A DNA stretch of 64,000 nt from Microbacterium sp. VKM Ac-2870 (GTDB lineage Bacteria; Actinomycetota; Actinomycetes; Actinomycetales; Microbacteriaceae): positions 248,001 through 312,000 of the forward strand of contig NZ_JADKSH010000002.1 in NCBI RefSeq assembly GCF_015350795.1. Direction: 5' to 3'. Of this stretch, positions 44,332 to 55,045 are shown piece by piece. The translations under genes and the position numbers were made by a program. Numbering within the stretch: position 1 is the first letter of the stretch; each line of letters starts with the position of its first letter. Below the pieces are notes generated by a model that had not been told where the DNA came from, searched no databases, and was given only the letters and a program-made list of their open reading frames with translations.

Positions 44332-45186
44332 TCAGCGCGCGAGGTGAAGGCCCTGCGCGACCGCGCGGAGGATTGCGGCCTCCACCCGGGGCCACTGATG
44401 CACGACCTCGGCGTAGCTGAAGCGCAGCACCGTGTACCCGCGCGCCGTCAGCTCCCGGTCGTGGCTCAGGTCTCGACCCCGATCGGCGGCCGAGGAATGG
44501 AAGGCGAAGCCGTCCAGCTGCGTGACGAGTCGCTCGCCGACGAGGCCGTCGACGTGGTGTCCGAGCAGCAGCACCTGCTGGCGGACCTCGAGGCCGATCC
44601 CGCGTATCCGCGAGACGAAGAGCGTCTCGAGGCCGGAATCGCTGAGGCCCGTGACCTCCGCCGCCAACCGCCGCGCGTCGGGGGTGCGCCAGCGGTAGCG
44701 CCGCAGCACGTCCGGGTCGAGCCGTTCGCGGCGTACGGCGGACTCCCACACGACGAGCGCATCCTCGTGGGGCAGGCACCGGGCTAGGTGAGCCAGCGCG
44801 TCGGGAACCGACTCGACGAGCACGTGCGGGTGCGATGGCACGAGCGGCGTATCCCAGTGGACGACCACGCCGTCCCCGTCGCGCTCATCGGGTCGAGGGC
44901 GCTGCGCGTGGGCCGGCACGTGCAGGTGCGGACGAGTCGGGATCTCCGGCGGCATCCACCAGCCGCGGTGGCGAGCCGCCGACACGCAGGCCACCCGCGC
45001 ACTGACCTGCGCCGCGTGCACGAGCACGGCCGGGGCCGCGTCCGTGGCCACCCAGAAGCGGCGCACGCGGCGCACCTCGCCCGCCGCGATGGCCGCTCGC
45101 AGCGTGGTGGGGCGGATGCCGGCATCCAGCACGACCCGGCGATGCACGATGCCGCCACCCGCCTCCACCAGCTCTCGGATCCCCAC
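44332..45186 (-). CDS. DUF559 (Vsr/endonuclease-like) protein with N-terminal AbiEi-like helix-turn-helix
   Basis: A 284-residue protein from a GTG start that follows CAGGCT (45193-45198) by 6 nt. The N-terminal 60 residues (IRELVEAGGGIVHRRVVLDAG, then LRAAIAAGEVRRVRRFWVA) resemble the winged-helix of AbiEi-type proteins. The C-terminal 100 residues match DUF559: SGLETLFVSRIRGIGL, VTQLDGFAFH and RDLSHDRELTARGYTVLRFSYAEV, the restriction-endonuclease-like fold related to Vsr. Such genes are numerous and variable in Microbacteriaceae; nuclease activity is not proven. It is flanked by three related palindromic elements. Confidence 0.75.
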   Translation of the reverse strand: MGIRELVEAGGGIVHRRVVLDAGIRPTTLRAAIAAGEVRRVRRFWVATDAAPAVLVHAAQVSARVACVSAARHRGWWMPPEIPTRPHLHVPAHAQRPRPDERDGDGVVVHWDTPLVPSHPHVLVESVPDALAHLARCLPHEDALVVWESAVRRERLDPDVLRRYRWRTPDARRLAAEVTGLSDSGLETLFVSRIRGIGLEVRQQVLLLGHHVDGLVGERLVTQLDGFAFHSSAADRGRDLSHDRELTARGYTVLRFSYAEVVHQWPRVEAAILRAVAQGLHLAR

Positions 45187-45290
45187 GGTCCGAGCCTGCC
45201 CGCCCGCACGCCTCCGCAAGCCGGTCGGCGCGCTGTCGTGCACAACTCGCCGGGCCGCCAAGGCTGGGGAGGAGCCGGCGCGCCCGCGGC

Positions 45291-45364
45291 GGATGCGGAG
45301 GGTGTGAACAGATGCGGATGCTGCGGCCCACGGCATCCGCATCTGTCGCCATTGTCCGAATCCG
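45291..45364. repeat. 74-nt palindromic element, copy 3
   Basis: Same length and ends as copies 1 and 2 (ggatgcgg... ...ttgtccgaatccg). The inner hairpin is cagatgcggatgc (45309-45321) and gcatccgcatctg (45333-45345). Compared with copy 1 both arms have changed together, so pairing is kept. It may terminate the xylosidase operon. No gene lies in 45187-45403. Confidence 0.65.
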
Positions 45365-45403
45365 CGAACGCGAACCCGCGCACCCGCGCACGCGACGGCC
45401 GGG

Positions 45404-47641
45404 TCAGGGGGTCGGCGCGTCCAGGTCGACCTCGAACGTCTGGCGGCGACCGTCGGGGGCGGTGACGACGACCTCCCGCGTCCCGGAGCCGCCCGCGAAA
45501 ACGCGCAGCTCGAGACCGTCGAGGTAGTCGTAGTCGGGACGGTCTTCGCGTGCCCCCCACGGCAGCACGGCCCCCGGCCGCACGTACAGCGGCAGGGAAT
45601 CGAACCCGTGGGTCTCGCGCCGCCAGCGTCCGCCGCTCACGCGCTCGCCGCTCAGCAGCGAGGTCCACTCGCCGTCGGGCAGGTAGAACTCCACCTCCCC
45701 GTCCGCCGACATCACGGGCGCGACCAGCAGCGACGGGCCCAGCATGTACTGGCGGTCCAGGTAGGCGACGGCAGGGTCGTCGGGAAACTCCACCTGCATC
45801 GGGCGCATCAGCGGGATGCCGGTGCGCGCCGCCTCGACACCGAGCTGGTACAGGTACGGCATGAGCCGCATCTTCAGGCGGGTGAACAGGCGCGTCACCT
45901 CGACGGCCTCCTCATCGAACGCCCACGGCACGCGGTACGACCCGGAGCCGTGGAACCGTGAGTGCGAGCCCAACAGCCCGAATGCCGTCCAGCGCTTGTA
46001 CACCGCGGCATCCGGTGTTCCCTCGAACCCGCCGATGTCGTGGCTCCAGTATGCGAAGCCGCTCATCGCCAGCGACAGACCGCCGCGCAGCGTTTCGGCC
46101 ATCGACGTGAAGGTCGACGTGGAGTCGCCGCCCCAGTGCACGGGCATACTCTGGCCGCCGGCCGTGGCCGAGCGGGCGAACAGCACCGCGTCGTTCTCCG
46201 CGCGGGACTCGACGAGAACGTCGTGCACCGCGCGGTTGTAGAGCTCGGTGTAGAAGTTGTGCATCCGGTGCGGATCGCTGCCGTCAGCCCAGACGACGTC
46301 GGTCGGGATGCGCTCGCCGAAGTCGGTCTTGAAGCAGTCGACGCCCTGTTCGAGCAGCGCGTGCAGCTTGCCCTGGTACCAGGCGGTGGCGTCGGGGTTG
46401 GTGAAATCGACCAAGCCCATGCCCGCCTGCCAGAGGTCCCACTGCCACACCGATCCATCGGCGCGACGGACCAGGTAGCCGCCATCGGCGGCCTCCCGGA
46501 ACAGTGGCGAACGCTGAGCGATGTAGGGGTTGATCCACACGCAGACCCGCAGGTCTTTCGCGTGCAGGCGCGCGAGCATGTTCGTCGGATCAGGGAACAC
46601 GCGCGGATCCCACTCGAAGTCGCACCAGTTGAACTCGCGCATCCAGAAGCAGTCGAAGTGGAACACCGACACCGGCAGTTCTCGGCGCGCCATCTCGTCG
46701 ATGAACGACGTGATCGTCGCTTCGTCGTAGTCGGTCGTGAAACTCGTCGACAGCCACAGCCCGTACGACCAGGCGGGCACGATCGGCGGGCGCCCGGTGA
46801 GCGCGGTGTACCGGCGCAGCACGTCCTTCGGGGTCGGGCCCGCGATCACGAAGTACTCGAGCACCTCGCCGGGCACGGAGAACTGCACGCGCTCCACAGC
46901 CTCCGCACCCACCTCGAACGACACGTGACCCGGGTCGTTGACGAGCACGCCGTAGCCCCGGTTCGTCAGGTAGAACGGCACGTTCTTGTACGCCTGCTCG
47001 CTGGAGGTACCGCCGTCGGCGTTCCAGATGTCCACGGTCTGGCCGTTCTTCACGAGGGGGCCGAAGCGCTCGCCGAGCCCGTAGACGAGTTCGCCGACGC
47101 CGAGCTCGAGCTGCTCGTGCACATAGGCGGATGCTGTCGGGGACAGTTGGCCCGCGCGGGCATTGCCGACGATGCCGGTGTCGACCTGCGCATCGGGCGT
47201 GAGGCGGATGTATCCCTCCGCCTTGTGCCCACTGCCTGTCACACGGCGGCCATCGACCTCGAAGGAGAGACTCCACGGAGCGCCCGCGGACACGCGCGCC
47301 GTCAGCGCACCCGTCTCGACCGTGCTCTCGGCGTCCGACACCACCGTCGTGCCCGCGCCGCCCGGCACAGCGCCGGGCAACGGGAAGCCGCCGTGCCACG
47401 TCCCTCCGGTGTGGTGCGCGATGCGCACGCGCACCACCCCTTCGGCGGGGGAGGAGAGCGTCGTGGTGAGCACGGGCCGATTGAGCACGTCGCCGCGGGA
47501 TGCGATGACGGCGGTCGGAGCGGTGATCACCAGACCCGGGCCGTCGGGGGTGTCCGCGCTCTGCTCGATGTCGTACGCCTCTTGGGCGTACAGCGCGCTC
47601 ACCCCGGGACGCAGCTGCCAGAACCCGTCGGTGAATTTCAT
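45404..47641 (-). CDS. yicI: Alpha-xylosidase, GH31 (YicI type)
   Basis: A 745-residue GH31 glycosidase, close in length to E. coli YicI. The catalytic nucleophile Asp is in CFKTDFGERIPTDV, a sequence specific to the xylosidase branch. The acid/base region is HWGGDSTSTFTSMAETLRGGLSLAMSGFAYWSHDIGGFEG. N- and C-terminal beta domains flank the barrel. It removes xylose from alpha-xylosides such as isoprimeverose, in the cytoplasm after uptake. Its ATG overlaps the stop of the permease gene (TAATG), so it is the last gene of the LacI-controlled operon. Confidence 0.93.
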   Translation of the reverse strand: MKFTDGFWQLRPGVSALYAQEAYDIEQSADTPDGPGLVITAPTAVIASRGDVLNRPVLTTTLSSPAEGVVRVRIAHHTGGTWHGGFPLPGAVPGGAGTTVVSDAESTVETGALTARVSAGAPWSLSFEVDGRRVTGSGHKAEGYIRLTPDAQVDTGIVGNARAGQLSPTASAYVHEQLELGVGELVYGLGERFGPLVKNGQTVDIWNADGGTSSEQAYKNVPFYLTNRGYGVLVNDPGHVSFEVGAEAVERVQFSVPGEVLEYFVIAGPTPKDVLRRYTALTGRPPIVPAWSYGLWLSTSFTTDYDEATITSFIDEMARRELPVSVFHFDCFWMREFNWCDFEWDPRVFPDPTNMLARLHAKDLRVCVWINPYIAQRSPLFREAADGGYLVRRADGSVWQWDLWQAGMGLVDFTNPDATAWYQGKLHALLEQGVDCFKTDFGERIPTDVVWADGSDPHRMHNFYTELYNRAVHDVLVESRAENDAVLFARSATAGGQSMPVHWGGDSTSTFTSMAETLRGGLSLAMSGFAYWSHDIGGFEGTPDAAVYKRWTAFGLLGSHSRFHGSGSYRVPWAFDEEAVEVTRLFTRLKMRLMPYLYQLGVEAARTGIPLMRPMQVEFPDDPAVAYLDRQYMLGPSLLVAPVMSADGEVEFYLPDGEWTSLLSGERVSGGRWRRETHGFDSLPLYVRPGAVLPWGAREDRPDYDYLDGLELRVFAGGSGTREVVVTAPDGRRQTFEVDLDAPTP

Positions 47642-48537
47642 TACTTGACTGCTCCTGCCGTGATGCCCCGCGTGAGGGTGCGTTGGAAGATGAGGAAGAA
47701 GATGAGCGTCGGGATGATGCCGAGCAACGCCGACGCGCTCGTGGTCGTGACGTCCATCAGCCGGTCGCCCTGCAACACACTGATCGCCACCGGCACCGTC
47801 TGGTTCGCGTTGGACGCGAGGAATGTCAGCGGGATGAGGAACTCGTTCCATGTCCAGATGAAGAAGAAGATCAGCAAGACCGCCAGCGTCGGACGGCTGA
47901 TCGGCAGCACCACGCGCCACAGGATCTTCCAGTGCCCCGCCCCGTCGAGGGAGGCAGCTTCGAGCACCTCCTTGGGGAACGTGCCGTAGACGGCGGAGAG
48001 AAGATACGTGCCGAATGCCGCCTGCACGACGGTGAAGATGATGATCACCGACCAGATGTTGTCGTAGAGCCCTACCGACTTGAACATGTAGTACAGCGGG
48101 TAGAGCAGCGCTTCCTGCGGCAGCAGGTTGGCGAGCAGAAACAGCAGCACGATCCAGGTGCGACCGCGGACACGGCCGATGCCGATGGCGAACGCGTTGA
48201 ACATCGAGATCAGCACGGCGAGCACAGATACGACTCCCGAGATGAACAGCGAGTTCCACACCTTCTCCGGAAAGTTCACGCGCTCCCAGAACTTCGTGAT
48301 GCCGGTGAAATCGAGGGCGTGCGGCAGGGCCAGTGGCCCCGAGTTGGCGTAGTCTGTGGGCGATTTGAACGAGTTGACGAGCACGAGGTAGAACGGCGCG
48401 ATCACCAGCAGTGCGCCGACGATGACGAGGGCGAGCATCAGCCAGTCGATTCCGCGTTTGGTGACCATGCCGCCGCGTCCGCGCGGGGGACGGCGGGGCT
48501 TCGTGGCAGTCGTGAGTACGGTACCGGCAGACATCAC
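47641..48537 (-). CDS. Carbohydrate ABC transporter permease (MalG type)
   Basis: A 298-residue inner-membrane permease of the CUT1 class. It has a basic N-terminus (KPRRPPRGRGG), six membrane helices and the EAA loop EVLEAASLDGAGHWKILWRVVLPISRP that contacts the ATPase. It ends with RTLTRGITAGAVK, a typical MalG-type end. It overlaps the first permease gene (ATGA) and the xylosidase gene (TAATG). The ATPase is not in the operon and is probably a shared MsiK-like protein. Confidence 0.93.
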   Translation of the reverse strand: MMSAGTVLTTATKPRRPPRGRGGMVTKRGIDWLMLALVIVGALLVIAPFYLVLVNSFKSPTDYANSGPLALPHALDFTGITKFWERVNFPEKVWNSLFISGVVSVLAVLISMFNAFAIGIGRVRGRTWIVLLFLLANLLPQEALLYPLYYMFKSVGLYDNIWSVIIIFTVVQAAFGTYLLSAVYGTFPKEVLEAASLDGAGHWKILWRVVLPISRPTLAVLLIFFFIWTWNEFLIPLTFLASNANQTVPVAISVLQGDRLMDVTTTSASALLGIIPTLIFFLIFQRTLTRGITAGAVK

Positions 48538-49496
48538 AGTCCCGCCCTTTCCTTGCGTTCCATGGAGTTCTGCACGCGGATGAAGATGATCGACACGATG
48601 ACGACGACGATCGTGAGCACCGTCGCGATCGTGGCTCCGTAGCCGACATCACGTTTGGTGAAGAACTCCTGATAGGCGTAATACGACGGCACGAGCGTCG
48701 CACCGGCCGGCCCGCCCCGAGTGATGACGTACACCGGTCCGAAGACCTTCAGCGCGGCGATCGTGCAGGTCAAGGTGACCACGAAGATCTCCGGGCGGAT
48801 GATGCTGACGGTGATCGAGGTGAAGCGCTGGTACCAGTTCGCGCCATCCAGTTCGGCCGCTTCGTAGAGTTCGGGGTCGACGCGTTGGAGGGCCGCCATG
48901 AACACGACCACCGGGTAGCCGATCTGCACCCAGACCAGCACGACCATCAGCACGATCAGTGCTGATGGCATCTGGCCCAGCCAGTCGACGGGCGCGATGC
49001 CGACTGCGCCGAGAATCTGGTTGAGCGCACCATCCGTGCCGGGCCGCACGATCCACCCGATCACGATGCCTGCGACGGCCACCGGGAGGATCTGCGGCAG
49101 ATAGTAGGTCGCACGCAGGAAGCTGCCGACCTTGCCGCCGAACTTGCGCCCGACGACGTCGAACAACAGTGCGGCGACGAGGAGGCCGACGATGGTGGGA
49201 ACGACGACCATGGCGATCACCATCCACACAGAGTTGAGGAAGGAGGTCCAGAAGGCTTCGTCGCCCGCGAGCTTGATCCAGTTGGCGGCGCCGATGAACT
49301 CGGGCGAGCGCACGCCCTTCCAGCTGGTGAAGGTGAGGTAGACGTTCCACACGAGCGGCACGATCACGATGACGAGCAGCAGGATGAAGCCCGGAAGCAG
49401 GTACAGCCAGTACGCCCCCCGGCCACGGCCGCGCTGGGGGATGGCCGGTTCTTCGACGGGGACGGGGGCGCGGCGGGCGCGCGTTGCGAGCGACAT
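48534..49496 (-). CDS. Carbohydrate ABC transporter permease (MalF type)
   Basis: A 320-residue CUT1 permease with six membrane helices. The EAA loop is ELYEAAELDGANWYQRFTSITVSIIRPEI. The start at 49496 (MSLATRARR) is chosen over upstream codons because the intergenic stretch after the binding-protein gene begins there. It acts with the neighbouring permease and the binding protein to import an alpha-xyloside or related oligosaccharide. Confidence 0.93.
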   Translation of the reverse strand: MSLATRARRAPVPVEEPAIPQRGRGRGAYWLYLLPGFILLLVIVIVPLVWNVYLTFTSWKGVRSPEFIGAANWIKLAGDEAFWTSFLNSVWMVIAMVVVPTIVGLLVAALLFDVVGRKFGGKVGSFLRATYYLPQILPVAVAGIVIGWIVRPGTDGALNQILGAVGIAPVDWLGQMPSALIVLMVVLVWVQIGYPVVVFMAALQRVDPELYEAAELDGANWYQRFTSITVSIIRPEIFVVTLTCTIAALKVFGPVYVITRGGPAGATLVPSYYAYQEFFTKRDVGYGATIATVLTIVVVIVSIIFIRVQNSMERKERAGL

Positions 49497-49563
49497 GAGG
49501 GTGCTTTCGTTCCGTGGTGGGGGCGGCGCGGTCCTGCCGCCCCCACCGGATGAGACAGATGAC

Positions 49564-50871
49564 TCAGCGGTAGTCCGCGGTGCCTTCGTCGTAGGCCTTA
49601 CCGAGGTTCGCGTTCGTCGTGGCGGCATCCTGGGTGCCGGTGATGAGTCCTTGCAGCTGCTGGACGATCACGTCGTAGAAGCCCGGCGCCGGCCAGTCGG
49701 GGTAGAACGACAGGCCGTCCTGGGAGAGCACGCCGTTGAAGGCCGAGATGAGGTCCTTGCTCTTCGCGTCGGTGATGTCCTTCGGGTCGGCCGCGACGGG
49801 CAGACCGCCGTTGTTGCCGATGATGGCCTGGATTTCGGGGCGCATCGTGATGTCGATGAACTTGTACGCGAGGTCCTTGTTCTTGGCGTTCTCGGGCACG
49901 ACCCAGAGGTTGCCGGACGAGCCCAGCGACAGCTTGGAGCCGGGGAAGGCCTGCATCGTCCAGTCGAACGACGTCGCCTGCTCGGTGAAGCGGCCGTACC
50001 ACCACGACCCCGACACGAAGATCGGTGACGTGCCGTTGATGAACGAGACGCCGGCGTCTTCCGCCTTGATGGAGGAGACGTCCTTCGCGATGTACCCCTT
50101 GGCGACGTAGTCCTTCAGGGTCTGGCTGGCGTACGTGGTTTCGGCGCCCTGCCAGTCGACCGGGTTCTTGTACAGCTGGTAGTCGTTCACCCAGTCGCGG
50201 TCGCCCTTCGACAGAGCGAGCTGGTACCAGAGCTGGCCGAGCGGGTACTCCGCGCCGGCCTCGGCGAGCGGCGTGATGCCCTTCGCTACGAACGCGTCGA
50301 GCACCTTCACGAACTCGTCGTAGGTCGTGGGGATCTGCAGGCCGGCCGCGGCGAAGGCGTCCTTGTTGTAGTAGACGCCGACGAACTCGCCGTAGTTGGG
50401 CACGCCGTACCATTTGTCGCCGCCCATGACGCCCTTGTCGGTGTATTTCGCGGTCGTCTGCAGCGACGGGGCGAGCTTGTCGGCCCAGCCGTACTTCGCC
50501 ACGGCGTCTGAGATGTCGCTGATCAGGCCGGTCGAGGCGAGGAAGCCTGCGGTCGCATTGCCCTTGTTGAACTCCATCACATCGGGAGCGGCGTCGGTGT
50601 CGAGCACCTGGCTCGCCGTCTTCTGGATCTGCTCGAACGACTTCTCCTCGAACTCGACCTTGGCGCCGGTCTCTTTCTCGAAGACGGTGACCGCCTCGGC
50701 CCAGGCTTTGCCCATCGCGCTGTCGGCACCTTCGTAGTGCCACAGCTTGAGGGTCTGGCCCTGCGCGTTGTCGGCGTCACCCGACGACGAGCACGCGCTG
50801 ATGGTCAGTGCGGTTGCGGTGAGGGCGACCACTGCGGCCAGAGCCCGCGTGCGTCGTGTGAATCGTGCCAT
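49564..50871 (-). CDS. Extracellular solute-binding lipoprotein of the xyloside transporter
   Basis: A 435-residue family 1 binding protein. The lipobox is TISAC with Cys27. The mature lobe begins LKLWHYEGADSAMGKAWAEA, and family features include VEFEEKSFEQIQ, AAPDVMEFNKGN and WYGVPNYGEFVGVYYN. SD gaaaggag is well placed. It is first in the transporter-xylosidase operon; a TCGAAGCGCTTCGA operator lies 68 nt upstream. The ligand is inferred from the xylosidase. Confidence 0.93.
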   Translation of the reverse strand: MARFTRRTRALAAVVALTATALTISACSSSGDADNAQGQTLKLWHYEGADSAMGKAWAEAVTVFEKETGAKVEFEEKSFEQIQKTASQVLDTDAAPDVMEFNKGNATAGFLASTGLISDISDAVAKYGWADKLAPSLQTTAKYTDKGVMGGDKWYGVPNYGEFVGVYYNKDAFAAAGLQIPTTYDEFVKVLDAFVAKGITPLAEAGAEYPLGQLWYQLALSKGDRDWVNDYQLYKNPVDWQGAETTYASQTLKDYVAKGYIAKDVSSIKAEDAGVSFINGTSPIFVSGSWWYGRFTEQATSFDWTMQAFPGSKLSLGSSGNLWVVPENAKNKDLAYKFIDITMRPEIQAIIGNNGGLPVAADPKDITDAKSKDLISAFNGVLSQDGLSFYPDWPAPGFYDVIVQQLQGLITGTQDAATTNANLGKAYDEGTADYR

Positions 50872-50938
50872 CGTCGGCACTCCTTTCGGTGGGGCCCGCG
50901 GGCCCGGTCTGTGAAATGCGGTGTTCAGTTGGTGATTG

Positions 50939-50952
50939 TCGAAGCGCTTCGA
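50939..50952. promoter_or_regulatory. LacI-family operator upstream of the xyloside operon
   Basis: Perfect palindrome TCGAAGCGCTTCGA with the central CG typical of LacI-family sites, located between the regulator gene and the binding-protein gene. An identical copy lies before the regulator gene. The 5' leader between it and the SD also contains a GGGCCCGCGGGCCC hairpin. Confidence 0.85.
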
Positions 50953-50986
50953 TAAATGGCGAACGAAGACGCATCGTTGCGGAAGG

Positions 50987-52003
50987 TCAGTCCTGCAGCG
51001 GTGGGGCAACCGAGCCCGCATCGCGGTACTCGGGGGCCACGAGATGGATGCCGGTCTCCCGGCGGGGGTCATCGATGCGCGCCAGGGCGAGATCGACGGC
51101 CAGATCGCAGGAGGCCTCCGGGATGAGGGGGATCGTGTCGATCTGTGTGGGGAGCTTCGTGGTGTCGAACGAGGCCGCGATCGAGACGATCGATACATCG
51201 ACTCCGATGCGTCGAACGCGCTCGGCGAGGGTGGCGAGTACGACCGCGTGCATGTCGTCGACGCCGTGCAGCAGAAGCGCGGTGGCTCCGCTGTCGAGGG
51301 CGTCGATCACGGCGGTGCGTACGGCGTCCGCGTCGGTGACGACCTCGCCGCTGGTGGCGAACGTGTGTCGCAGGCCCCGCTCGTCGGCGCGCTGGGCGAC
51401 GGTGCGACGTACACGGGGCGGGAAGTTGGAGAGTCGGTAGGTGGTCGCGGGCTGACCGAGCAGCGCGACGCGTGTGTGGCCGGCGTCGGCCACGCGGTCG
51501 ACGGCGAGACGGGCTGCGGCCTCGAAATCGAGGTCGACGCAGTCGAGGCCCTCGTGGTCGTCGGGGATGCCGATGAACACCGTGGGAGTGGCGATGGAGC
51601 GGGCGATCGCAACGCGTTCGTCATCGGGAGCGACGTCGAGCACGAGGATCGCGTCGACCAGTCCCGAAGCTGTGACCCGCCGCATGCCGTCGGATGCCTG
51701 TTGGTCGGTCAACAGCAGAATGTCGTAGTCGTGGCGACGCGCCGCCACGGCCGCAGCGAGCACGAACGACATGTGCGTCGGTGCGTGGGTCTCGCGGCGC
51801 AGTGGCTCGGTCAGGGCGAAGATGTGGGTGAGCCGGCCCGCGAGCATTCGGGCGCCGGCGTTGGGGGCGTAGCCCAGGCGGCGGGCGACCTCGATAACGC
51901 GGCGACGCGTGTCGGGGGAGATGGGGCGTTTGCCGCTCAGCGCGTACGAGACGGTGCTGATGGAGACGCCCGCTGCTGCGGCGACCTCATCGATCCGTGC
52001 CAT
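50987..52003 (-). CDS. LacI-family transcriptional regulator of the xyloside operon
   Basis: A 338-residue repressor. The LacI helix-turn-helix is MARIDEVAAAAGVSISTVSYALSGKRPIS and the hinge helix sits near ARMLAGRL. The periplasmic-binding-like effector domain follows. The start at 52003 is set by the family N-terminus. It lies directly upstream of the transporter operon on the same strand. Identical 14-bp operators stand before both it and the operon, so it probably represses itself and the operon until the sugar is present. Confidence 0.93.
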   Translation of the reverse strand: MARIDEVAAAAGVSISTVSYALSGKRPISPDTRRRVIEVARRLGYAPNAGARMLAGRLTHIFALTEPLRRETHAPTHMSFVLAAAVAARRHDYDILLLTDQQASDGMRRVTASGLVDAILVLDVAPDDERVAIARSIATPTVFIGIPDDHEGLDCVDLDFEAAARLAVDRVADAGHTRVALLGQPATTYRLSNFPPRVRRTVAQRADERGLRHTFATSGEVVTDADAVRTAVIDALDSGATALLLHGVDDMHAVVLATLAERVRRIGVDVSIVSIAASFDTTKLPTQIDTIPLIPEASCDLAVDLALARIDDPRRETGIHLVAPEYRDAGSVAPPLQD

Positions 52004-52020
52004 CCGACCACCTCGTCGTA

Positions 52021-52034
52021 TCGAAGCGCTTCGA
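52021..52034. promoter_or_regulatory. LacI-family operator upstream of its own regulator gene
   Basis: TCGAAGCGCTTCGA, identical to the copy at 50939-50952, 17 nt before the regulator ATG. It implies autoregulation. Confidence 0.8.
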
Positions 52035-52140
52035 GCGAAGCTGAAGAACACGATAAGACGGCGGTGGGTTCACCGCAAGAGGTTTGTGGATATTGGCAAC
52101 AAACCGAGAGATCCCACGGGCAGGTGTGGATGCCGGGGGC

Positions 52141-52593
52141 CTACAGGCGCACTTCGGCGACGACCTCGCCGAACTCCGTCTCATCGACCGGTGTGAAGCC
52201 GACGCGACGGAAGAAGGCGTCGGGGCCCCCCTGGCCCTCTTCGTAGATCACATCGACGTGATCCATTCCGCGGTTGCGCGCCTCTTCCAGGAGCTTCTCG
52301 ACGGCGAAGCGTCCGACGCCGCGACCCTGGTCGTCGGCGTCGACGTTGATGCGCCACAGAACGGAGCGAAAGTGCTCGTGCGGCGCTTCGGGGTCGAAGT
52401 TGGCGCTGACGAAGCCGACGACCTCGTCGCCATCGAGTACGACGCGTTGCCAGGCCGTGCTGGGATTGACCACGGCTCCGGCGACGGCGTAGCTGGTCGG
52501 GGCGATGAACTGCTCCTGCCCCGGCTTGAGCGACATGGTGTTCACCGCCACGATGGTGGCGGCCGACAATTCCTCGAGGCGCAGCTCGGTCAT
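52141..52593 (-). CDS. GNAT-family N-acetyltransferase
   Basis: A 150-residue GNAT enzyme. The acetyl-CoA pyrophosphate loop is in LWRINVDADDQGRGVGRFAV (QGRGVG). The C-terminal part AFFRRVGFTPVDETEFGEV is typical of the PaiA/BltD/SpeG-like group acting on small amines, but the substrate is not certain. The ATG follows TAGCCT by 6 nt with no SD. It stands alone between the LacI gene and icd. Confidence 0.9.
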   Translation of the reverse strand: MTELRLEELSAATIVAVNTMSLKPGQEQFIAPTSYAVAGAVVNPSTAWQRVVLDGDEVVGFVSANFDPEAPHEHFRSVLWRINVDADDQGRGVGRFAVEKLLEEARNRGMDHVDVIYEEGQGGPDAFFRRVGFTPVDETEFGEVVAEVRL

Positions 52594-52599
52594 GGGATC

Positions 52600-52605
52600 A
52601 GGCTA
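52600..52605 (-). promoter_or_regulatory. -10 hexamer TAGCCT of the GNAT gene
   Basis: Reads TAGCCT on the minus strand, ending 6 nt before the ATG at 52593; leaderless type. Confidence 0.5.
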
Positions 52606-52674
52606 CCCGGCTCGCCGCGGCCTCGGCACCCTCCGAATGGTGACAAATCGGTGAGTGTCGACAACGCTCGAAGA

Positions 52675-52714
52675 TATCTTGACGTCAAGATAGTTTCTCG
52701 CGATGCGATAGGCT
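52675..52714 (+). promoter_or_regulatory. icd promoter with palindromic operator
   Basis: A perfect 18-bp palindrome TATCTTGACGTCAAGATA (52675-52692) covers the -35 region of a -10 TAGGCT (52709-52714). It fits TCTyGA-N2-TCrAGA, also present before sucC. Confidence 0.65.
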
Positions 52715-52753
52715 GATGCGCGACCCGCGACGCTCACAACGGAGAGATCACAC

Positions 52754-54970
<2,217 letters not shown>

Positions 54971-54984
54971 TCTGCAGGTACGTC

Positions 54985-55013
54985 AACGGCCCGGGGTCAG
55001 AACCCGGGCCGTT
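54985..55013. terminator. Bidirectional terminator between icd and the L,D-transpeptidase gene
   Basis: Perfect 11-bp arms aacggcccggg (54985-54995) and cccgggccgtt (55003-55013) around 7 nt, between convergent genes. Confidence 0.75.
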
Positions 55014-55045
55014 CGCGTTGCTCTGCGGGGCGGGGCGACGTCGGG

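Noticed and set aside
47642..48703. Upstream extension of the alpha-xylosidase frame
   Set aside because: The extension runs antiparallel in composition to, and through, the permease gene in another frame. The family N-terminus MKFTDGFWQL starts exactly at the TAATG junction.
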